Positions 22,252 through 31,793 of a stretch of 64,000 nucleotides of DNA are shown piece after piece. The stretch is taken from positions 4,831,205 through 4,895,204 of the forward strand of contig NC_087378.1 of NCBI RefSeq assembly GCF_963675165.1, written 5' to 3'. The notes under the pieces were generated by a model that ran no database searches, was not told where the DNA came from, and was given only the letters and a program-made list of their open reading frames with translations. Source of the DNA: Halichondria panicea (taxonomy: Eukaryota; Porifera; Demospongiae; Suberitida; Halichondriidae). A program made the translations under genes and the position numbers. The stretch's first letter is position 1. The number at the start of each line of letters is the position of its first letter.

Positions 22252-23262
22252 AGTGTTGTTTTGGGTAACTTGTTACCAAGCCCGAATTAACTCATTCAAT
22301 GACATGCAGTTAGTGTTCAACTTTTATGATACACTAAGCGTTGCGCGCCGCACAGAGGGTTTGTCTAGCAACTCTGTGCACTATCTCTGTGCCAACTTTG
22401 ATCATCAGCACCCCCACCAATACATATGCAGGCAGGCTTGGACTAACTCACGATAGGCTGTGCACCGCATTCTGTATATCCCAACTACTGCTCTGAACGC
22501 CCCCTCATCCGAAGATAATTAATACCGAAGCGCGCACACTAGAACAAAAGTGAAATTTCTTATTCCAGGATAATTAGAGGACATGTACAGTACATAATTG
22601 GAGGACATGTACAGTACATTTGAAGTGGTTGTTCTATGTCCAAGTAAAGGAAATTCAGAAATTTCGGCTGATACAGGGTGGTATAGTTAGTATAGGGCGC
22701 AATTTCGTGCAGCTAAAAGTTCAGGGAAACATGACATTTCCCAGGATTTCAGTGCTCTCTTATAGATGATCAATAATACACAATTTGAGTGAGGGAAATA
22801 CGGCATTTCAGTGGTCTCTGATAGGCGATCTATAATACAATTCAGGGTAGGAAATACGGTATTTCAGTGGTCTCCGATAGGCGATCAATAATACACAAAT
22901 TCAGTGTAAGGACATGCACATGTAATGTACCAATTATAGGTGAAGGTCATGTCAACTTATTATAATCACAATAATACCTGATGCACAAAGAATTGAAAAA
23001 TCAGAGATCAATAATATTAATAACTATACTGTCTGTACAGTAACGAGTTAGGGATTTGGAGTAATGGCCCAAGCGACTGGATCTGCTGGGATGGGTCGAA
23101 CTTTCTCTTTGGATTCTCGTTTTAGTTTGCCTCCTTGCCTCCTTGCCTCCTTGCCTGAGGTGACTTTTTCAAAAGACAATACCTATCGAACATTAGATTA
23201 ACGACTCCAGGGCAAACAGTGAACAACCATGGAATCTTCTTCTCCACTTTCTTCCGAAGACA
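22251..23262. other. Non-genic stretch with a short tandem repeat
   Basis: 22251-22540 has no rDNA similarity I can see and no gene. 22566-22618 has two copies of GGACATGTACAGTACAT. About 22710-22900 is a three-unit repeat of 66-75 bp built on AATACGGYATTTCAGTGGTC and GATAGGCGATCAATAATACA. A run of CTCCTTGC units sits at 23130-23155. Confidence 0.6.
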
Positions 23263-24415
23263 TTATACGTTGTCCATGACTTTCAGCCACTTCATCTTTT
23301 GTTGTTCCGTAAGCTTCCCATTTTTCTGAACTGATACATTGTCCGGTAAGTGCCGCTACAAAGTTCCAGCAAATACAAAAATAATATACTTACCCGAATA
23401 TACCCGAATATACTTACCCGAGTTATTCTTTCGTGACGTCTTCTCCCAATTTTTTTCTCTTCCATTTTTCCAGATCTTTTCAAAGAGTCTTCTTCGCATT
23501 TAGTTTGCGAGCATCTGTTAACGTTGTACAACATCACATCAAATATATAACAAGTGCTGCATTGAACGTGCCTCTTTTATGACCGTCTTCATTACAGTAT
23601 TGTTCTCGTCTGACTTAATAGACATACCCTGGAGCAGTACACCAGCCATTGAAATTCTCCTTGTCGTCCACAAGATTCTTGTAAATTTGCCTTACTTCGT
23701 GCTGTAGATGAAAATTATAGCGTTAACATAGATATGACATAACATAACTTACCCGAACTTTCAGAGGAACACTTTTCTTCCTTGTTGGAGTACAGTCTGA
23801 ACTTGAAGGAGAAGTAGAAGCCCTGCACCAACATATATGGCACACAAGTTTAGTCTCATTAATTAGCAGTACACCCAAATGACCAGAACTTACACACGCT
23901 AGTGACTCGGTTGGTTTTTTTAGTGCAACCTTCATACTAATGGTCAAGGTGCATTACACATATTTTTGATATTCATTACAATTGGTTATACCTACCTAGA
24001 TATTCAACCTAGCCTCTTGAATTTCCTTCAGTACTTTCTCGTTTCGATCCACTTTTTTAGTGAGGGATCGTAACATTTTCTTGATTTCTTTGAAGCCTTC
24101 TGTTATCGGGACATCATCTTCTGAACAAGGCTTAGACGGACGCCTTTTACGTTTTTTACGAACCTGTGACTGCCCAACATCACTCCTACTATCATTACTA
24201 GCGTCAGAATCCAACCTATCAAGAGGATGCCTTGAAGTCGTGCTGCCCTCGGATCAGATAACTATACTAACTATGCTAACTAACAAAACTATCAGAATCT
24301 GTGATAGCTACCGTCTTACCTTCTTGATCTCTTGAACCATGGTTCAGAAGCCCTATCACAGGAGATGGAGGATCTCCTTGGTCATCAGAAAAGTCAAAAT
24401 CACTGAGAGTTGCCA
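23263..24415 (-). CDS. Uncharacterised multi-exon gene with coiled coil
   Basis: Exon 1 (about 24321-24415) begins MATLSDFDFSDDQGDPPSP and ends at a GTAAG donor. Exon 2 (about 24000-24216) follows an acceptor and encodes a Ser/Asp-rich then basic stretch (RKKRKRRPSK) and a short predicted coiled coil (KKMLRSLTKKVDRNEKVLKE). Small exons then give ASTSPSSSDCTPTRKKSVPL, HEVRQIYKNLVDDKENFNGW, a basic KRSGKMEEKKIGRRRHERI block and a last piece ending KMKWLKVMDNV with stop at 23263. I do not recognise the family with confidence; a BEN-like C-terminal module is possible. It starts about 120 bp from the divergent gene at 24536. Exon borders are approximate. Confidence 0.5.
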
Positions 24416-24535
24416 TCCTAGCTGCCTTTTTATTATTGGGATACCTCTCTGCCACGAGGCTATAATGTTACTGCTCATGCGCAATGACAGAAAGGGGGTG
24501 TGGTTATCACTAGATTGAGCCTCAGAGTTTAAGCT

Positions 24536-24858
24536 ATGGATCCAGCTCTAAAATCAACTCTCTGTCCTCACTGTGGTTGTGTTCTTTCAAGAAAAACTCT
24601 GCTTACTCACAGGAGAATGTACTATGACGAAGACAGTGACACCTGGGTAAAGAAAAGAAAAGAGCTTGAAGGTATTACCAAATACATCTAGCATACAATA
24701 ATTATCACAGGTATATGCACTGCAATGACTTCAGCAGACAATCATCTTGACAATAATTTTGTAGATGACTTATGATATATCCTTTGTTGAGGATGAAAAT
24801 GATGAGACACTGACTGAGCCAACTTCTCCACCACCACCACTTGTGAACTTTGATACAG
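24536..24858 (+). CDS. 5' part of a zinc-finger transposase-like gene
   Basis: Exon 1 (24536-24672) encodes MDPALKSTLCPHCGCVL, then a Lys/Arg-rich stretch with RRMYYDEDSDTWVKKRK and a GT donor. Exon 2 (about 24765-24858) gives an acidic segment EDENDETL and PTSPPPPLVNFDTG, again ending at a donor. This N-terminus (CPHC followed by a His and YYDEDSxTW) matches what I recall of large uncharacterised transposase-like proteins in sponges and cnidarians. Later exons are missing because a TTAA element fragment begins near 25010. It is divergent from 23263-24415. Confidence 0.45.
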
Positions 24859-25009
24859 GTTGGTTCTTGGTTTTATACACATTAACCTCGCAGTGCATGG
24901 GTGTTTGGCATGTGCATTCCTAGAGTCAATGTCATAGTTACAGCTAAGGCCTAAGCTCCACTAAAGTATACCATAATAGCAGGGTATTTTCGAGGCATAT
25001 TATTAGCTA

Positions 25010-25737
25010 CTTTGCTATGCGCACGCTGTAGGTACCAGCACATGTGCATTGGGCTGCTCTTTCATGTGGTATCTTTAATATAATTGCCTCGAGGTACACT
25101 TCATGCAATACTGTGAAAGAAAAGTGACCGTTTGATAATGGCTACCTAGGGCAGCTAGCGCTAGATAGTGAGAATAACGAGTAAGAGGACAGTGACTGGG
25201 ATCATACCAAGAGAGGAAACTACTTTTCAGAGGTCAAGCTATAAGTAAGTATGGAGTATCATATGTAGTCTGGAGAGCTTCAGCATGGTATTAGCTTCAG
25301 CATGGTATGCTTAGTCTAGTTAGTACACATCATGAGCCACCATTGAACTTGTAAACCTGTGTGTAGGTGAAGAAAACATTTCCCGGGAAAAGAGCGTCTG
25401 CCTCGCAGAGAAGTTTCTGCTGATCCTGATTGAACCATGTTACCGTGAGAACATTGAGAACACTTACTTCGTAGTGTCTTTAGTTACTTCATGCCTTCAT
25501 ACAATTCATGCCTTCATACAATATTGTTTATGTTCATAATTGTGAAATGTGTAAAAAAATCGTCAATTAGTTCAGTTGCTAGGTAACGATGATGATGTCA
25601 TGGTACCCCCAGGATCTGGGCTACCTGTAGGAAATAGTTGCAAGTGATTACAGTGATTACAATGCATTGTTCATGAGAGATATGTATTTTTAAAGAAAAA
25701 TGTGTATTTATTCTGTATTTTGTTTTTTTAATTAAAG
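25010..25737. mobile_element. TTAA element, family CCCTTTCCCGG, copy 4 (5' truncated)
   Basis: Starts inside the family at GCTATGCGCACGCTGTAGG and runs to TTAATTAAAGGG at 25737. The left TIR and both TTAA flanks are lost. It carries a 17-bp exact tandem duplication (TCATGCCTTCATACAAT) near 25492-25525. Confidence 0.8.
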
Positions 25738-26333
25738 GGTCACTTGACATTTCAGGTTGGCTGAAAGCTGGAAGCCACTACACCGCTGGAAGCCACTACA
25801 CATTTCCTGGCTGACTGAAATATGGACGGTCAACTGACATTTACTTTAACTGAAATTTTAAACCCGTATCAGGAAATTTATTTCTTTGAATGTCCATTAC
25901 ATTTCAGCACATATCACTGCCACATATCACTGCACATGAAAACCCATTTTTGTACTAGTGGCACATACATATATATCATTAGAGTACGCATGCAAGACAA
26001 GCATATGAATAAATATAGCCAGCATACAAAACGCAAGCATAGTTCGCGGTCATTTGCTCCTCGCTTCAGCACCAGGATCTGCATATAGTATACTTACAGT
26101 CTTACTATACTTACAGTCTTACCTCATAATTATTACGTCCCAGCTCTACGATAAATAATTGTGTAGCAACAACACACCAGTGCATAAACGACATTATACT
26201 TACCTCTGACACTTGGTAAGTGTGCAACATTTCCAGCAGTAGTAATTTCGTGTCTGCAAGGAAATGCTACATTAAGTTGGCTCTTGTAAGACTTCCACTT
26301 ACCTCTGAAGTTATATAAGTGGCATCCGCGATG
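25738..26333. other. Non-genic stretch
   Basis: No gene is supported. Short duplications are frequent (GCTGGAAGCCACTACA at 25765-25800; ACTTACAGTCTTACTATACT near 26090-26125). It would correspond to the 3' flank of the R2-type element, but no 18S sequence is found here. Confidence 0.5.
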
Positions 26334-26821
26334 TTAATGCACGCACAGGTGCCCCCGAACAATTCTCGCTGCAAAGTGCACAACATCTGATTGGCAGTTT
26401 GTGATTAAATGTCGGTCATCCAAGATTTCCAGTCCTGTCAGTTGTTGCCTTACATTGACCACAGATCCCAGGTCTCCGAAGACAAAGGGTCGAACGATGA
26501 TTTGGTAACTCGCATGGTCACGAGCAAGATTACCCCGCTTCTGGGGTGAGTGGTTCCCAGGCTACAGCAACATCAACAATGGTGATCGTCTTCCTGGTAT
26601 GGTCACGAATGACTATATCCGGTCTGCACGGCACATCCTTGTTTTTTGTCCTTATGATGGTATCAACTTCTATGAAGATCGTCTTCATATCCCCGACTGT
26701 TCCGATACCAGTCCACTGCATGGCCTTGGCCCCAGTGGAGACAGGAAGGCAGGGTGTAGTGTAGAGTAGAGGCTAATGCTCGGGTAACCTGGTACACGAC
26801 TTTGTCGTGTCGTTCCTTGTA
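26334..26821 (-). pseudogene. R2-type non-LTR retrotransposon, C-terminal endonuclease part
   Basis: The minus strand encodes YKERHDKVVYQVTRALA at the CACTA-like junction, then the restriction-like endonuclease block RPDIVIRD and TITIVDVAVAWEP (PD-(D/E)xK type, as in R2, NeSL and related clades), then YQIIVRPFVFGDLGSV and a stop at 26334-26336. It is the 3' continuation of 31794-34195, separated by the 4.97-kb insertion. The RLE fold places the element in the R2/NeSL/CRE group and not among APE-type LINEs. Confidence 0.75.
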
Positions 26822-27780
26822 TACACTGTTAAAATTGATGTGTTAATTAGCACCCTACTTTTTTTTTTATTGCAATAGAACACACTAAACTGAACAGTGA
26901 GTAATAGAACACACAAGACTGCTGAGAGTGTAAATAAACACACTGTAAACTAGCGCACTATTGTAGTGTAATGTAAAGTATAGCACACTACCATCTGGAC
27001 CTATATAAGTTAATTCTTCTACATAATTATGCCCACGTGCATGCACTTACACTATCGCTGCACGCGCATGCTTTCAAACAGTGCTGAGATTAAAATTATG
27101 TCATCAGGACTTTACACATGATTAATGACGGATATAATTATAGATATAAGTTCAGGACGTATAGTACAAAGGATAAATTTAAGAGATTATGTCATCAGGA
27201 CTTTGAATATCAGGATAGCACAAAGGACAAAATCGTTTTAAAGCACGATAATTTAAGAGCAGGATTTAAATGAAACAAATGTCTTGAATGGAATAGGCGG
27301 ACTTCATTGTCATCGTCATCTTCACCGTAACATAAAACAACGAAGAACAATTGACCGAAGTTAAAGGTGAAATGTAGCACAATCATTTCCTATGTGTATG
27401 TATATACATGGACATAGAAGTCAGTATTGTTGTATTATTAATAGGATGACATTATAGTAGCATAATAGTAACTTAAGCCATAGTGTGACATAACATTGTA
27501 ATTTCTCACCTGTTCAACAAAAGTAATATCAATGGCCATGGCAGTCAGACACTGAGCTCAAGTTCATATGCAGCAGCATGGAAAGATGGAAAGTTCACTG
27601 ATCACCCCATCTCCTAAAGTAATAGTAAATACTCAAGGCCACCATACTATTAACACTTTAAGCAATGCCTTTGATCATAGATCCAATTCAAAAATTCAAA
27701 TTCTAGAGAACACCATGGTTAGACCGATTATAATCAAAAGAGAGGGTATGCATGGCCATGAAACTCAAATCACTATCTAT

Positions 27781-27903
27781 GCAGAATTCAAATGTGGGCG
27801 GATGAATATGTGAATTTGAATGAAGTGCTAAAAATAGAAATTTCTATTTTTAGCACTTCACGCACAGTCATGGCACATTCATCCGCCCACAATTGAATTC
27901 TGC
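27781..27903. repeat. Long palindrome with perfect 40-bp core
   Basis: 27821-27860 is a perfect palindrome (TGAAGTGCTAAAAATAGAAA followed by its inverse complement, no loop). Outer arms 27781-27807 and 27877-27903 (GCAGAATTCAAATGTGGGCG versus CGCCCACAATTGAATTCTGC) extend it with one or two mismatches, separated from the core by short unpaired segments. Confidence 0.9.
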
Positions 27904-27929
27904 TCTTTTGTTCTTCTCATTATGACTCT

Positions 27930-28098
27930 GGAAGGAATTAGACTTGGCTTTTTAGAAGCAGGTTTAAACAGGTCAAGCGCGGACGTTGAAGAAACTGAAT
28001 AAAAAGACATACTTCGCTTATCGGTTTTGCATACTGCATGTTTAGCACATAATGTACTGCAAACCAGTAGAGCATAGCCTTGATAAAGGTTGGGATTT
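27930..28098 (-). pseudogene. SAM-gene C-terminal exon fragment
   Basis: The minus strand reads IPTFIKAMLYWFAVHYVLNM then QYAKPISEVCLFIQFLQR, the same C-terminal exon as in copy 1 at 3150-3280, with about 100 bp almost identical between the two places. No other exon of this gene is present on this strand nearby. Confidence 0.7.
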
Positions 28099-28318
28099 GA
28101 CATGGCAGAATGCTACTAGCTATATGTAGGTATCCTTCCTACTATACTCGTAAGTACCTACATACGTATAGCAAGCTCAGAATGATGAATTGCACGTGGT
28201 ATACTACTGAGAGTTGGGCGGAGCCAATCTCTGAAGTAAAACTCACGTGGTTACTCACGTGGGAATGCCTGGAAATGCGCTTGCGCGTAGATCAAGGCAC
28301 GAAGTGCAAAAAGACAGC

Positions 28319-30117
28319 ATGGCAGCTACAGCAAGAGATCATAGTGACACTGTCTACTCTTTCACCACTGAGGAGTTGTCTAACTATCTGGCTGATCAAG
28401 GACAGCACCAAGATGTACTGACTGCTGTAGTGTACTGACTGCTGTAGAAGTGAACAGACTGACTGGAGCTGTTTCCAGTGTTAGGGGCAAGGATGTCTGT
28501 TCAAAGGCTGATTTCATCCTTTACTTCTAAGCCTGCACCAAACCAACAGTCTGAAACTCCTTTAGCTAAAGTAAGTTTTAATAATTGCCTTTTAATACTA
28601 TATACCATGCATTATACTTTACAGGTAAGAACAAGTAACAAGGATTGGGTTAAAACTTTCAAACTCCCTGATCGTTTCAACAACCGCACTATGAAATCCC
28701 TCAGGGAGGGTGTGATAACCAAGGCCGCTCGCATAGACATCATTGGCTCGTTGTATACCTTGATGATGCAGAATGATCCTAAACCAAACGGCTTTGTCTA
28801 TGAAATGGCCTGCACAAGGCTCATGGAGAAAATTACGGACAATACTGATTCTGGATTTGTAAGTTAACATTATCATTATCATTAATCGCACATGACCATG
28901 GCACATGCAATTAAACAGGGTACGTGGAAGGAACAGCTTAAACAGAAATTCAGGAATGGCCGTAGAGGCGACAAGGATGATGAACCTGACGTGGATATCC
29001 CCGATACCACCCCCAAGAGAACGTAGAATTGGATCAAACGGTATGTTCACACTACAAACTGTCATGTTAATGCGAATGTATTACGTGGTTCATGTGCATG
29101 TGTATAGATAGATGCTTTCCCTGATCCCATGCAGCATCCCCTGAGGATATAGACATCTGCAGTGTATCCTACCAGGATAAAATCTCTTTGATATATGCAA
29201 AGAGCAAAGAGCAACCCAAAGGCATCTAAATTGAAACGTTTGTTGTTGGAAACATTTGGTGGTAGGAGAGAGTGGATTATCAAACAACAGACAAACTCCA
29301 AAACTGCATAATTGAAATCAAATGCACGGACATGCGCATAGAAAATTTAGGTTTTCTTACAATCCTCCTCCTCCTCCTCCTCCTCGCTTTGAGGAGGAAT
29401 CTTTTGAAGGGTTTCTCTTATGCAAGGTCTCGTCGGTGCTTCAATCTGCGCAAGCTTGATGAGTTTCTCCTTGAACACTGACTGGCCACTCTCTCAGGAA
29501 ATCATGTTTCTTAAGCAAGCCCAGAATCATGGTGAGCTCTCGTTTGAGCTATTATTATAAGTACAAAGAGTATACATCATCATGCACATGGCCAAACTTT
29601 ATATACACTCACCCGTGAAGACTGCTGCATAGGAAAAACGAGCCTTCTGGATAATTTCCTTGCAAGCAGGGACAAAATGCGGCTGCTCTACGAGTTTCCG
29701 GTGAGTTGATTAGCCCAAGCAATTAAGTTTTGGCAGTGTAATTTATCTATAATTATTTGATGTCATTTTAGCATTAATGTTATACACATTTTTTCATACA
29801 TACACATGCACACACACACAATGATATAGGCTGATGAGAAGAATATCAAGAACCTACCTCCTGCTCCAGCAATTGTATTATCTCATTCGGACTCTGTCTG
29901 CTGTCCAAATCATCGTGGTTGCAGAAAAGAGTATTATTGTTGAGCCAGACAAGGCATTAGAAGATATGATGTCCATCTATTTCACGTTCAACATCGCTTA
30001 TCCCAAACCACTATACCCACTTTGGTTTTTATACAACACCACATTTTTGGTATTAAGGATGACCAGGTTGAACCCAACTCAGTAGCAATTTTGCTGGCAG
30101 GACTTCACAAAGTTTAA
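28319..30117 (+). pseudogene. SAM-domain (SAMD3-like) gene, copy E, decayed
   Basis: ATG 28319 opens MAATARDHSDTVYSFTTEE followed by LSNYLADQGQHQDVLTAV, the first half of a SAM domain. A 17-bp tandem duplication at 28414-28447 then inserts a stop. Downstream exons are RTSNKDWVKTFKLPDRF with MKSLREGVITKAARIDIIGS and YEMACTRLMEKITDNTDSGF (28625-28862), WKEQLKQKFRNGRRGDKDD (28920s), a Ser-rich segment from (CTC)n near 29362-29386, LDEFLLEH (29460s), and the C-terminal IIVEPDKALEDMMSIYFTFN and AYPKP block (29930-30010), ending near 30117. Introns have GT-AG borders. The order equals copy 1, so the family assignment is solid while function is unknown. Confidence 0.7.
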
Positions 30118-30277
30118 TTATCACAAACATTCATGCCAATCACAATCATGCATTACATTCGTTTATTTATACACCTCTTTCCTAATTGTTATTATTGATG
30201 TCAACGCCAAATTTCTGGATGGGCATATACCAGCATGTTGCATGACACACTGTAACATATTAAATAACACATAATTA

Positions 30278-31522
30278 TACAGTGCAACAACCAAAGAGAG
30301 TAGATTTTTTTTTTTGGTACACATTTTTTACATTTTGTGGCATATCTTCTAAAGTAAAAGTGATATGATCTATTTGAGTGCAGGTACTGAAAGTTCAACT
30401 ATTGGTGCTTCCATTGGACCACCACCTGTTACATCACATGACATCATCAGTATAAAATGGCTGTCTGAAGATGTGTACTTCCGAAAATATGTTAGGAATA
30501 GAAGTAGCTTATTTGTTTGAGATAAGATCTGAAATTTGTTGTGCATGTACCTGAGTATATTGCTCATCTTTTGAGCTTCAACGGAAGTCTGGGCTACTAG
30601 TAAGTTCTGAGAAATACTGCATTTTGTTGTTTTTTGGTAGCAAATATGTTAGGAATACAACTTTCGATTTTATATTAGTTAAGGTCTGATTTTTGAGCAG
30701 CATGTACTACAATAGTGTACTTTTCATCTGTACTAACTTACAGGAGTTAGGCTAGCCTCTTCTTTGCTAGAGCGGCCCATCTTGTCAAAAACAGTGCTTT
30801 TTATGACTTTTGGGGCGATTTGGCTACGTAGTAAGCTCAATTACCACGCCCCTGTGACACAGAATGACCAACACCAACTGTGTATTTGCAGGTAGATATC
30901 ACATGACCTTTGGATGTAGCAAATAACAACAAGATGATTTGTAATGTCACAAATCAATGAATATCATTGCATACGTCAGCAAAAGTAGCAAAACGGAGCA
31001 AAATCACCATTTTTGACAAGAAGGGCCCGCTCTAGCAAAGATGAGACTTGTCTAGCTCCTGTAAGTTAGTACAGATGAATTCTATGCTATTGTAGTACAT
31101 GCTCCTCAAAAATCAGACCTTAACTAGCATAAAATCGAAAGTTGTATTCCTAACATATTTGCCACCAAAAAACAACAAAATTCAGTATTTCTCAGAACTT
31201 ACTAGCAGCCCAGACTTCCGTTGAAGCTCAAAAGATGAGCAATATAGTCAGGTACATACACAATAAATTTCAGATCTTAACTCAAACAAATAAGCTACTT
31301 CTATTCCTAACATATTTTCGGAGGTACACATCTTCAGACAGCCATTTCATAGTGATGATGTCATATGATGTAGCAGGTGGTGGTCCAATGGAAGCGCCAA
31401 TAATTGAACTTTCAGTACCTGCACTCAAATAGATCATATCACTTTTACTTCAGAAGATATGCCACAAAATGTGAAAAATAATAATATAAAAAAAAATCTA
31501 CTCTCTTTGGTTGTTGCACTGT
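30278..31522. repeat. Foldback element, about 520-bp inverted arms
   Basis: Arm 30278-30800 and arm 31003-31522 are inverse complements over roughly 520 bp with modest divergence, around a loop of about 200 bp. Matching landmarks are the outer GTGCAACAACCAAAGAGAG and the inner TTTGCTAGAGCGG / GCTCTAGCAAAG segments. Each arm has a 65-residue ORF of nearly the same sequence, which follows from the symmetry and is not evidence of a gene. A transcript through it would fold into a long hairpin. Confidence 0.88.
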
Positions 31523-31793
31523 ACAAGCATGTTGCATGGACCCAACTGTAACGTGTTAATTAACACCTAAAGCAATTTTGTGGACACACTTGTAGTGGGT
31601 TGCAAAACACACAGGGGTGCACACTAAGTGTCCTATGTGGACACACTTCTTGTGTGTTACACAACACACAAATGAGGTGCTGAGTTGCACATTAATATTG
31701 TGTGCTACTTAACCCACTTTGGTGTGTAAAACTTAAACAGTTATCCCAACGCCCCAAAAGTGTGTTGATCAACACATCATTTTTAACAGTGTA

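Larger units (their letters stand above)
26824..31791. mobile_element. CACTA-like TIR insertion, 4.97 kb, splitting the R2-type ORF
   Basis: Left end CACTGTTAAAATTGATGTGT (26824) and right end ACACATCATTTTTAACAGTG (31791) form TIRs of about 30 bp, flanked by TA on both sides (26822-26823, 31792-31793). Both subterminal zones (26880-27000 and 31560-31760) are crowded with short CACACT/AACACAC motifs, as in CACTA elements, though TA rather than a 3-bp duplication is atypical. It carries no complete transposase; its cargo is a SAM-gene fragment (-), a decayed SAM gene (+), a palindrome and a foldback. It is best described as a non-autonomous or composite element. Confidence 0.7.

Noticed and set aside
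30370-31432. Two 65-residue ORFs with nearly the same sequence (starting MSNILRY and MSNIVRY) as a conserved gene pair
   Set aside because: They lie in the two inverse arms of one foldback, so their similarity follows from DNA symmetry; no upstream signal or homology was recognised.
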